Positions 1 through 5,845 are shown, counted from the first letter of the stretch. The stretch is 9,462 nt of DNA from Desulfobulbaceae bacterium (GCA_030633145.1 DAOVTM010000138.1:1-9462); one strand, 5' to 3'. Notes: a model not told the origin generated them from the sequence alone. Translations and numbers: made by a program.

Positions 1-9
1 CGATGCGAG

Positions 10-46
10 ACAGACGGAGTCTCGCAAGCTCGCTTACCTGGAGCGT
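10..46 (+). repeat. dispersed repeat, copy 1
   Basis: This 37-base unit begins ACAGACGGAGTCTCGCA and ends TTACCTGGAGCGT. It recurs at 62-98 in the same orientation with one difference (position 27 A, position 79 G). Decayed or inverted copies of parts of it lie at 441-503, 1763-1781 and 1828-1862, and a distant relative lies at 9350-9396. It has no coding capacity of its own. Confidence 0.9.
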
Positions 47-61
47 CCAGTTTTCGTTCCC

Positions 62-98
62 ACAGACGGAGTCTCGCAGGCTCGCTTACCTGGAGCGT
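62..98 (+). repeat. dispersed repeat, copy 2
   Basis: This direct copy of the 10-46 unit lies 52 bases downstream. It is enclosed by a perfect 10-base inverted repeat (TCGTTCCCAC at 54-63, GTGGGAACGA at 97-106), so the unit can fold as a stem with the repeat core in the loop. Stems of the GTTCCCAC/GTGGGAAC type are common in interspersed palindromic repeats of environmental proteobacteria; that is general recollection, not a search. Confidence 0.88.
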
Positions 99-144
99 GG
101 GAACGAGAGGGAGTGAAGAGATGTCCCGGCTAAAGTTGGTAGCC
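81..144 (+). repeat. long inverted repeat, left arm
   Basis: This arm matches the reverse complement of 441-503. The first 18 bases are identical, then one difference, then ten identical bases, then a diverged stretch of about 20, then TAAAGTTGGTAGCC is identical. The two arms enclose the small coding fragment at 86-436. The outer end of the arm is the dispersed repeat itself. Confidence 0.9.
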
Positions 145-436
145 CAATAATAAGCTCCTCCTTGAGTATCTTTTTTATAGTTTTAATAATTGAATCAAAA
201 AAAATATCAAGTGGTTGTTCTCTCTTTGTTAGAAATGATTCATAGTAATCGAAGCTTAGAGTAATGCGGTTATCGTAAACTGAAATATATAGTTTTTCCT
301 GTCCGTACTCATTTTGAGGAATCAACTCAATCGAAAGAGATTTTTTTTCAGTAATCTTGTCATCAATTTTCACATTACACAATGTGGAAATTTTATTTAT
401 TATTATATCGAAATAATCGAGGAATTGACTCTTCAT
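86..436 (-). pseudogene. truncated small gene fused to repeat; family unknown
   Basis: The open frame of 116 codons begins at an ATG only four bases inside the right inverted-repeat arm. It runs to a TAA inside the left arm. No ribosome-binding site is visible, because the bases before the ATG are repeat sequence. Residues 1 to about 97 look like genuine AT-rich coding sequence: alternating hydrophobic and polar strands (ISVYDNRITLSFDYYES) followed by an amphipathic Lys/Ile helix. The last 18 residues, LPTLAGTSLHSLSFPRSR, are simply the translated repeat. The gene has therefore lost its own 3' end and probably its upstream region. The strand-strand-helix layout reminds me of small immunity proteins of polymorphic-toxin systems that normally continue with another strand and helix, but I cannot assign a family. 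No signal peptide or membrane segment is seen. Expression is doubtful. Confidence 0.6.
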
Positions 437-440
437 TTTC

Positions 441-503
441 GGCTACCAACTTTAGCTGAGACATTTCCGCACCACTCTCGTTCCTACGCTCCAGGTAAGC
501 GAG
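441..503 (-). repeat. long inverted repeat, right arm
   Basis: This is the reverse complement partner of 81-144, from GGCTACCAACTTTAGCTGAG at its inner end to CCAGGTAAGCGAG at its outer end. Further short copies of the AAGTTGGTAGCC motif sit at about 541-552 (plus strand) and, diverged, at 661-675 (minus strand). The motif therefore occurs four times within 550 bases. Confidence 0.9.
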
Positions 504-751
504 AAAGGCTATCTGATTGAAATACGGCTTGTCTCGCCGTAAGTTGGTAGCCTCATTTTCTAAGTATAACGATCAAACTCACTACATATCATGACTCGCA
601 ACATAATCAGCGGAAAAAAAGTACGTTCCGTGAAATTTTGTACTAGCTGGTAGTTGGGGTGTAGCAACCAACTTCGCAATTCTATGAACATTTTTTCACG
701 CTGTATCACCTTGTTAGTGTCTATTTTACCTCGTATCTATAGGTTATTCAC
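504..751. other. non-coding AT-rich stretch with two small hairpins
   Basis: I see no supportable gene between the repeat arm and the remnant tail of the TraB-like pseudogene. Two short inverted repeats are present. TACGGC/GCCGTA (523-528 and 536-541) has a seven-base loop. AGTTGG/CCAACT (652-657 and 668-673) has a ten-base loop and partly matches the AAGTTGGTAGCC repeat motif. Neither is followed by a clear T run on the appropriate strand, so I do not call terminators. Confidence 0.55.
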
Positions 752-1654
752 TTATAATTGTTTAATACTATAGCCTGAATTTTTCATTAGTATAATAATT
801 CATTTTTATCCTATCAGATTGCTAGAGGCTACAACGAAAAACAATTTTTGTTTTCCTTTGAGCAGAGTCTTAATTTTTGAAACCATTTGTATGTTTCTGT
901 CAAAATAAATTCTTTTAAGGAAAGGTTTGAATTTTGGTTTATTTTCATATGATTTGAATAAAAATTTTTCCATAGCCGTATAATCCCCGTCCTTCCAAGC
1001 CTTCACAATATTTTTAAATAATGATTCAATTTGCTGTAAATCCAAAAGTGTATATTCTAGAAAAGAATCCCCATTTGGCATATCAAATATCAACGTGAGT
1101 TGTTCTTCTATTGTTTCAAGCTCGATAATCGTTTTTTCTCCACCAGATTTTTTAGAAAAATACATATCAATGCCATATTCGGGCCTGTATCCCATTTGCA
1201 TAAGTTTGATAGTGCTAAGTGTAAATGCAAGCATTGTAGGTTTCATTTTGATAACATTGGCTACGGGAATAGAATTTTGAGTAAGAAAACTACTTAATAT
1301 TTCAAATGTGTTATCAGAAATATTTTCCTGGATAGTTTCACTTCCTTTATAAATGCCTCTTTCAACTATAGCTTTTCTCATCTTTGCTTCATCTATTACT
1401 AGAGGGTTTATCTCTACGACCAAGATAGATGAATCATCAAAAGCATCCTCAATTTTGTTTTTTAATGGATAGAAGGTTTTGTCAGCAAAGTGGAGTGATC
1501 CTAAAATATAGGCAGTTGTGGAGTTAGATTGAATTTCCCATAGAAATGATTTTTCATTTGATATATTTGGTTCTCCTGCCATTATTAGTTTTGGGATAGC
1601 TAAAATCAGCAGGAGAGTGAGGAGAGAATACTTTGATAAATTTCGATAACACAT
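752..1654 (-). pseudogene. TraB/GumN-family (Tiki-like) exported protein, broken 3' end
   Basis: The open part (806-1654, 282 codons) starts at an ATG preceded by GGAG eight bases upstream. Residues 1-26 form a signal peptide with a Leu/Ile-rich core and a likely cut after IMA. Family hallmarks follow: GSLH at 52-55 (first GxxH motif) in an AYILGSLHFAD block, YPL at 62-64, VVEIN around Glu81, PEYGID at 159-163, the ELETIEEQL block at 178-186 and DRN at 252-254. TraB/GumN proteins are usually thought to be related to the Tiki metalloprotease fold, with two GxxH motifs and an acidic residue. Here the second motif, normally like GAGHLVG, reads ASSNLIG, so its Gly and His are lost. A TAA then ends the frame and a TGA follows two codons later. 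The same frame then continues IIILMKNSGYSIKQL to a TAA at 752-754, which is a recognisable family C-terminus. I infer a recently inactivated gene. A truncated product could still be made but should lack the second metal-binding motif. Confidence 0.85.
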
Positions 1655-1662
1655 TGTTATTA

Positions 1663-1666
1663 CTCC
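1663..1666 (-). promoter_or_regulatory. Shine-Dalgarno of the TraB-like pseudogene
   Basis: GGAG lies eight bases before the ATG at 1652-1654 and supports that start. No convincing -35/-10 pair is seen further upstream. The best -35-like hexamer is TTGTCA (minus strand 1731-1726), but it has no good -10 at normal spacing. Confidence 0.6.
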
Positions 1667-1717
1667 ATTATGAGGTGTTATTTTGTTTTGATTTCTAACT
1701 TCCGATCATGAGTACAA

Positions 1718-1727
1718 CATGTACATG
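1718..1727. other. perfect 10-base palindrome upstream of the TraB-like pseudogene
   Basis: CATGTACATG is its own reverse complement and lies about 64 bases upstream of the start codon, where an operator could sit. Nothing else supports a regulatory role. Chance is a fair alternative in AT-rich sequence. Confidence 0.3.
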
Positions 1728-1762
1728 ACAAATTTCCCAGGTTGAGTTGAGTTTTACCGACA

Positions 1763-1781
1763 AGCAAGCCTGCGAGACATC
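1763..1781 (-). repeat. decayed partial copy of the dispersed repeat
   Basis: AAGCAAGCCTGCGAGACATC-like sequence matches the reverse complement of the central part of the 62-98 unit, with a few differences. It is in the opposite orientation to copies 1 and 2. Confidence 0.6.
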
Positions 1782-1827
1782 AGTACCTTCCATTAACCAG
1801 ATAATCTGCATCTTGTCAGGCTTTGTT

Positions 1828-1862
1828 ACGCTCAGACCCAGGTAAGCGAGGTACGAGACTCC
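1828..1862 (-). repeat. diverged copy of the dispersed repeat
   Basis: ACGCTC, then CCAGGTAAGCGAG, then CGAGACTCC reproduce the reverse complement of the 37-base unit, with small insertions or substitutions between the blocks. It lies just downstream of the exported-protein gene ending at 1908, near the boundary between AT-rich and GC-richer sequence. Confidence 0.75.
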
Positions 1863-1907
1863 AACCTGATAGCCTAAGTTGTCATGTTCCCTGAACGAAA
1901 AAACAAC

Positions 1908-2360
1908 TCAAATTACTTCAAACGAATAGCCGTGAATCTTGACCCCGTCCAGATAAAAAGAACAGAACCAGCGGCCATAGAAGCGATCCGGGTACTGCAG
2001 CCCGGTCACCATCCTGGTCACCCTGCCCAGTTTGTTGAGGCGAAGGGCAAAGGTTTGTTGATAAACAGAAGCCTTGTCTGTGGAAAAGGACTTCATGGTC
2101 TGCTCCTGCACCTGTCCAGTAGGATCATGCCAGTCAATGGTCAAACGGTGTTTACCCGGAGCTATATCCTGGAGCAGGACAGAGAGATAAATGGTCTTTT
2201 CAGGGGTGAATTGACTGGCTTCCACCCTGTAGCCGGGATTATCGTAGGAGCAGATAGTACAGGTCGGCGCAGCCTGCCCCAGCCCGGTCAGGAGCAGGCT
2301 ACCGTACAACAGGACAAGGAGTATCTTGCTGATCCTCCTTATCATTGCGACCATTAACAT
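1908..2360 (-). CDS. small exported protein with CxxC motif, family unknown
   Basis: The product has 150 residues. Residues 1-30 form a signal peptide: Arg8-Arg9-Lys12, then a Leu-rich core from about 13 to 27, with a probable cut after GQA. The mature part is about 120 residues. It opens with a CTIC motif (Cys34, Cys37), has one further cysteine (Cys133), and is rich in predicted beta strand, ending LDGVKIHGYSFEVI. The gene starts four bases after the ettA stop codon with no clear Shine-Dalgarno. Translation probably depends on coupling, and ATG at 2360, 2354 or 2345 are all possible starts. An AAGGAGG at 2334-2340 lies inside the coding region and has no start codon at useful spacing. I do not recognise the family. 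A periplasmic or surface beta-sandwich protein is a reasonable guess from composition only. Confidence 0.75.
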   Translation of the reverse strand: MLMVAMIRRISKILLVLLYGSLLLTGLGQAAPTCTICSYDNPGYRVEASQFTPEKTIYLSVLLQDIAPGKHRLTIDWHDPTGQVQEQTMKSFSTDKASVYQQTFALRLNKLGRVTRMVTGLQYPDRFYGRWFCSFYLDGVKIHGYSFEVI

Positions 2361-2364
2361 TGAA

Positions 2365-4056
2365 TTAAGTTCTGGTCAAATGCCGGTAGCGGATACGGTG
2401 CGGCTGGTCAGCGGCGGCACCCACCCGTTTCCTGTAATCCTGCTCATAATCTGAATAGTTGCCCTCAAACCAGACCACTTGGGAATCCCCTTCAAAGGCC
2501 ATGATATGGGTGGCTATTCGATCCAGAAACCAGCGGTCATGGCTGATGACCACCGCACAGCCGCCATAGTTGTCCAGAGCCTCTTCCAGGGCGCGCAGGG
2601 TGTTGACATCCAGGTCATTGGTGGGTTCATCCAGCAACAGGACATTGCCGCCCTCCTTGAGCATCATGGCAAGATGAACCCGGTTGCGCTGTCCCCCTGA
2701 GATCTCACTGACCTTGTTCTGCTGCGCACTGCCGCCAAAGTTGAACTTGGCCGTGTATGCCCTGGCATTGATCTCCTGGGTGCCGAGCCAGATGGTCTCC
2801 TGGCCCTCGGAGATGGTCTCATAGATGGTCTTGTCCGGATCAAGGTTGTCCCGGTTCTGGTCAACATAACAGAGCTTGACCGTCTCCCCAAGCCGGATGG
2901 TACCCCCATCCGGTTCTTCCTGGCCGCTGATCATCTTGAAGAGGGTGGTTTTACCGGCACCATTGGGTCCGACAATGCCGACAATCCCGCCCGGCGGCAG
3001 GGAAAATTCCAGATCATCCATGAGGATACGGTCACCGTAGGTCTTGCGCAGTCCCTTGGCCTCAATGACCAGTTTTCCCAGCCGGGGACCGGGCGGAATA
3101 TAGATCTCCATTTTCTGTAGACGCTCACCGGTATCCTGGTTGAGTAATTTTTCATAGCTGCTGATGCGAGCCTTGGCCTTGCTGCGCCGTCCCTTGGGCG
3201 ACATCCGGATCCATTCCAGCTCCCGCTTGAGGGTGCGCTGGCGGTCGCTTTCCTTTTTTTCTTCATGACTGAGCCGTTTTTGCTTCTGATCGAGCCAGGA
3301 GGAATAGTTGCCCTTCCAGGGGATACCCCGACCCCGATCAAGCTCCAGGATCCAGCCTGCCACATTATCAAGAAAATAACGGTCATGGGTGACCGCGATA
3401 ACCGTACCAGCGTACTGCTGGAGGTGGTGTTCCAGCCAGGCAACCGATTCCGCATCCAGATGGTTGGTGGGTTCATCCAAGAGCAAAATATCCGGCTTTT
3501 TGAGAAGGATACGGCAGAGAGCCACCCGCCGTTTTTCACCCCCGGACAAGATACCAGTCTTGGTATCCGGCGGGGGACAGCGCAGGGCATCCATGGCCAT
3601 GTCCAGGCGGCTGTCCAAATTCCAGGCATCCGAGGCATCGAGCAGATCCTGCACTTCGCCCTGCCGTTCAATCAATGCCTGCATGGCATCATCGTCCATG
3701 GGTTCGGCAAATTTTTCATTGATCTGGTTAAACTCTGCCAGCAGGTCAACGATCTCCTGCACCCCCTGTTCAACCACCTCACGGACGGTCTGCTCGGGAT
3801 CCAACTGGGGTTCCTGCTCCAGCATATCCACGGTAAAGCCCTCTGAGAGGATGGTCTCTCCCTCAAACTCATTATCCGTACCCGCGAGAATCCGCAGCAG
3901 ACTACTCTTGCCGGAGCCGTTCAACCCCAGCACCCCTATCTTGGCACCGTAAAAATAGGAGAGTGAGATGTCCTTGAGGACGGTCTGATCCTTATACTTT
4001 CTGCTTACCTTGATCATCGAGTAGATGATTTTGTTCACGTTTGCTTCACTTGCCAT
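2365..4056 (-). CDS. ettA: EttA, energy-dependent translational throttle (ABC-F ATPase)
   Basis: This is a cytosolic ABC-F protein of 563 residues, close to the usual length of about 555. It has two nucleotide-binding domains and no membrane segments. NBD1 has Walker A GLNGSGKS at 44-51, signature LSGGE at 170-174, Walker B plus catalytic Glu in ILLLDEPTNHLD at 190-201, and the switch THDRYFLDN. The arm insertion lies at about 95-140. The basic inter-domain linker (P-site tRNA interaction motif) lies at about 255-320 and contains SPKGRRSKAKARI. NBD2 has GPNGAGKT at 363-370, ISGGQ at 452-456, LLLDEPTNDLD at 473-483 and SHDRWFLDR. The blocks VAGWILELDRG-GIPW-GNYSSWL and IPPGPRLG are specific to the EttA branch. 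The C-terminus (RIRYRHL) matches the EttA tail. Family knowledge: EttA binds the ribosomal E site and gates entry into the elongation cycle according to the ATP/ADP ratio. It sits 28 bases downstream of the SH3 protein gene and 4 bases upstream of the small exported protein gene. A weak GGAA lies before the start. Confidence 0.96.
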   Translation of the reverse strand: MASEANVNKIIYSMIKVSRKYKDQTVLKDISLSYFYGAKIGVLGLNGSGKSSLLRILAGTDNEFEGETILSEGFTVDMLEQEPQLDPEQTVREVVEQGVQEIVDLLAEFNQINEKFAEPMDDDAMQALIERQGEVQDLLDASDAWNLDSRLDMAMDALRCPPPDTKTGILSGGEKRRVALCRILLKKPDILLLDEPTNHLDAESVAWLEHHLQQYAGTVIAVTHDRYFLDNVAGWILELDRGRGIPWKGNYSSWLDQKQKRLSHEEKKESDRQRTLKRELEWIRMSPKGRRSKAKARISSYEKLLNQDTGERLQKMEIYIPPGPRLGKLVIEAKGLRKTYGDRILMDDLEFSLPPGGIVGIVGPNGAGKTTLFKMISGQEEPDGGTIRLGETVKLCYVDQNRDNLDPDKTIYETISEGQETIWLGTQEINARAYTAKFNFGGSAQQNKVSEISGGQRNRVHLAMMLKEGGNVLLLDEPTNDLDVNTLRALEEALDNYGGCAVVISHDRWFLDRIATHIMAFEGDSQVVWFEGNYSDYEQDYRKRVGAAADQPHRIRYRHLTRT

Positions 4057-4084
4057 GTCTTGTCTATTCCAGTTGAGTGCGCTG

Positions 4085-4969
4085 CTAGCCGTTGGCGGGC
4101 TGGAGCAGTGGAGTGGTATATTTGGCCATTATCCAGCCAAAGGTCTTGTTAGTAAGTTTGATATAGTACCAGCCCGGGGAATTACCGATGATCTCCAGGA
4201 TATCTCCTGAGTGAACCGTATTGATGATGGTATTCTGCGGGCTGGGACCGGTGCGCACATTGAGAGCCTGGGATGTGACCACGACCCTGCCAGCGACCAC
4301 CGTCGGTTGCTGATATTGTGTCGGGTCAACCACCACCTCAAAACCATTTGGCACCTGGTGGTAATAGGTATTTCCATACACAAAATAGGTGATTCCGTTG
4401 ATCAAAACCGGATTACACCCTTCTGGTAATGCGGAAATGACTGCGCCGGGCGGGCTGCTGACCACGACATATCCCCTGGGTGAAGGCTGATAATAACTGC
4501 CTCCGTGATAGTAAAACAGGGAATCCGCCACCATCAGGGCGGCAAATCCCAGGGGAAGGGCTAAGTGTAAACTGCCATAAGGAATAGGAATTGGCAGGGG
4601 AACAAAACCTGGCCCTCGATGATGAAAACCTGACCCTGGATGAAAACCCGACCCCGGATGCATACCCGGCCCCGGATGCATACCCGACCCTGGATGAAAA
4701 CCCGACCCCGGATGAATACCCGGCCCTGGATGTCTCCCCGGCCCTGGGTGCCGAACACTCGATCCTCGATGAACACTCGATCCTCGATGAACCGGCGATC
4801 TGTGGTGTACACCAGGACTCGGACCGGGTTGTTGCCTGACACCATGGCCCGGAGGTGCTGAGCCGGGAGGCTGGGCAAAGGAATAATTACCCTGTACCAA
4901 GGTTAGGCAAATTGCCACGCAGCAGATAGATACCCCCATGGTCAGTCGGTTGCACCTGTGATTCATCAT
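4085..4969 (-). CDS. secreted His-Pro-Gly repeat protein with DUF6515-like region and SH3 domain
   Basis: The product has 294 residues. Residues 1-32 form a signal peptide with a Cys-rich hydrophobic core (VSICCVAICLTLV) and a likely cut before Gln33. Residues 33-117 are low complexity. Two VHRGSS units lie at 60-71, and seven six-residue units of the form HPG-P/S-G-x lie at 74-115. Residues 121-150 contain a short hydrophobic stretch (LHLALPLGFAALMVA). Residues 152-215 (FYYHGGSYYQPSPRGYVVVSS, then a second Tyr-rich TYFVYGNTYYHQVPNGFEVV block) resemble DUF6515-type envelope proteins. Residues 229-285 match a bacterial SH3 (SH3b) domain: VVTSQALNVRTGPS, GDILEI, WYYIKL and GWIMAKY. SH3b domains often bind peptidoglycan or cell-wall peptides, so a periplasmic or surface wall-associated role is inferred. 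The start is supported by AGGGAG six bases before ATG 4969. A second in-frame ATG follows immediately. It is the first gene of the operon with ettA. Confidence 0.88.
   Translation of the reverse strand: MMNHRCNRLTMGVSICCVAICLTLVQGNYSFAQPPGSAPPGHGVRQQPGPSPGVHHRSPVHRGSSVHRGSSVRHPGPGRHPGPGIHPGSGFHPGSGMHPGPGMHPGSGFHPGSGFHHRGPGFVPLPIPIPYGSLHLALPLGFAALMVADSLFYYHGGSYYQPSPRGYVVVSSPPGAVISALPEGCNPVLINGITYFVYGNTYYHQVPNGFEVVVDPTQYQQPTVVAGRVVVTSQALNVRTGPSPQNTIINTVHSGDILEIIGNSPGWYYIKLTNKTFGWIMAKYTTPLLQPANG
4625..4750 (-). repeat. 18-base coding tandem repeat, seven units
   Basis: Seven consecutive 18-base units encode HPG-P/S-G-x. Because the unit is a multiple of three and lacks stop codons on either strand, other frames stay open across it and produce spurious ORFs on both strands. 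The units differ at a few positions, so the array is not freshly homogenised. Confidence 0.92.
4757..4792 (-). repeat. second 18-base coding repeat, two units
   Basis: Two near-identical 18-base units (CGATCCTCGATGAACACT on the plus strand) encode VHRGSS twice. They lie just N-terminal of the HPG array and share its period. Confidence 0.88.
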
Positions 4970-4975
4970 GGTATT

Positions 4976-4981
4976 CTCCCT
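4976..4981 (-). promoter_or_regulatory. Shine-Dalgarno of the SH3 protein gene
   Basis: AGGGAG lies six bases before the ATG at 4967-4969. This is the clearest ribosome-binding site in the window and decides the start of the operon's first gene. Confidence 0.75.
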
Positions 4982-5036
4982 GTTATCAGTTGAAAAGTAT
5001 TTGACAGTTTCCTCTTTGCTGAAATCCTACTGGACA

Positions 5037-5045
5037 ATTATACCA
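5037..5045 (-). promoter_or_regulatory. extended -10 promoter for the SH3-ettA operon
   Basis: The minus strand reads TGGTATAAT, which fits the extended -10 consensus TGnTATAAT exactly. The -35 at 17-base spacing is only TTCTCA, as expected when an extended -10 carries recognition. Transcription would start near 5030 and give a leader of about 60 bases. Its position directly between bioD and the SH3 gene suggests the two gene groups are separate transcription units. Confidence 0.6.
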
Positions 5046-5090
5046 TTCTCAACCTCTTTTGAGAAGCTGCAATGTAAAATGGACATTTTA
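5046..5090. other. two short palindromes between bioD and the SH3 gene promoter
   Basis: TTCTCAA (5046-5052) pairs with TTGAGAA (5059-5065) across a six-base loop and overlaps the -35 and spacer region of the promoter. TAAAATG (5075-5081) pairs with CATTTTA (5084-5090) with two bases between. They could be operator half-sites or a weak end of the bioD transcript. No GC-rich stem followed by a T run is present, so an intrinsic terminator is not supported. Confidence 0.35.
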
Positions 5091-5123
5091 AACTGATGAA
5101 ATGGTAAAATCAGCGGCTGCAGG

Positions 5124-5810
5124 TCAGGGAAATAGCGTATCCCAGTTAGTAGAACAACTTTCCCGCATATTCGGTACCAGGACAACTTTTTGCGGGAAAC
5201 CGTATGCACCCAGTTGTTCCCGAAACAGCTGCAATGAATCCATCAGAATCTCTTTGGAATGGTCACTGGAATGGTCATCATAAAGGTTGCATGCCAGACC
5301 CAGCAGCTTCATCTTCCGTTGTTTGAGAGCCTCCAGGGACAACAGGGTATGGTTGATGGAACCTAGCCTGGGCGTGGTGACCAGAATAACAGGATAGTTG
5401 TGTTCGGCCAGGTAATCCAGCAGCAGCAGTTTCCTGGTCAGGGGAACCAGCAGGCCGCCAACCCCCTCGATGAGCAGTTGATCCACCTGTTCACTCAGGC
5501 GGCTGGTGGCAAGGGTCAGGACTGCCGGATCAATCTCCGTGCCTGCCCTGGCCGCAGCAAGATGAGGGGATGCGGGAAAGGCAAAACAGTAGGGGCAGGT
5601 GAGCTGTTCCTCATCCAGGGAGTGCCACTCAGCACCCATCAGTTTGCGGTGCAGGACAATGTCCTCGGGCCGTCCCTCGCACCCGGTCTGCACCAGTTTC
5701 TGGGTGATGACCACCTTGCCTTTAAGGAGAAGGTGGCGGGCCAGTAAGCCGGTAACAATGGATTTTCCTATGCCGGTGTCGATACCGCAGATTGCTATTG
5801 GTTGGTTCAT
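5124..5810 (-). CDS. bioD: ATP-dependent dethiobiotin synthetase BioD
   Basis: The 228-residue cytosolic enzyme fits the family length. BioD closes the ureido ring of 7,8-diaminopelargonate with CO2 and ATP, the penultimate step of biotin synthesis. The P-loop GIDTGIGKS at 9-17 corresponds to GTDTEVGKT of E. coli and carries Thr12 and Lys16. ITQKLVQTG at 35-43 supplies the second conserved lysine (Lys38), and IEGVGGLLVPL from 114 contains the conserved acidic Glu115. LGSINHTLLSLEAL at 149-162 and the LACNLYDD block (nucleotide-base Asn175) complete the set. The CPYCF motif at 72-76 is not catalytic in the family. No other biotin gene is in the window. The gene lies 46 bases after the zinc-ribbon gene and has no clear Shine-Dalgarno. 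Its start codon is embedded in a 14-base tandem repeat. Confidence 0.95.
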   Translation of the reverse strand: MNQPIAICGIDTGIGKSIVTGLLARHLLLKGKVVITQKLVQTGCEGRPEDIVLHRKLMGAEWHSLDEEQLTCPYCFAFPASPHLAAARAGTEIDPAVLTLATSRLSEQVDQLLIEGVGGLLVPLTRKLLLLDYLAEHNYPVILVTTPRLGSINHTLLSLEALKQRKMKLLGLACNLYDDHSSDHSKEILMDSLQLFREQLGAYGFPQKVVLVPNMRESCSTNWDTLFP

Positions 5811-5845
5811 AAGAGCTGGTTCATAAAAGCGGGTTCACGAGAGCC
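5804..5845 (-). repeat. triple 14-base tandem repeat carrying the bioD start
   Basis: Three consecutive minus-strand units read GGCTCTCGTGAACC, CGCTTTTATGAACC and AGCTCTTATGAACC. Each contains a start-type codon (GTG 5838-5836, ATG 5824-5822, ATG 5810-5808). Since 14 is not a multiple of three, each falls in a different frame. The first two open five-codon minigenes (MNPLL and MNQLL) whose TGA overlaps the next ATG as ATGA. The third ATG is bioD. The arrangement could allow stop-restart coupling into bioD, or it may simply be a duplicated start region. Confidence 0.85.

Noticed and set aside
10..98. CRISPR array from the two near-identical 37-base units
   Set aside because: Only two full units with a 15-base gap, no further regularly spaced copies, and degraded copies elsewhere in both orientations; this is a dispersed repeat.
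1887..1907. Terminator after the small exported protein gene
   Set aside because: A T-rich run (TTGTTTTTTCG on the minus strand) is present but no stable stem precedes it.
1884..2357. Plus-strand open frame of 157 codons
   Set aside because: It is the antisense of the signal-peptide-bearing exported protein gene at 1908-2360 and has no recognisable domain or ribosome-binding site.
4561..4878. Open frames on both strands across the HPG repeat
   Set aside because: The 18-base unit has no stop in several frames, so these are consequences of the repeat; only the frame with the signal peptide and SH3 domain is real.
5100..5123. Intrinsic terminator directly after bioD
   Set aside because: The only stem is five base pairs (CTGAT/ATCAG) with an 11-base loop and no proper T run.
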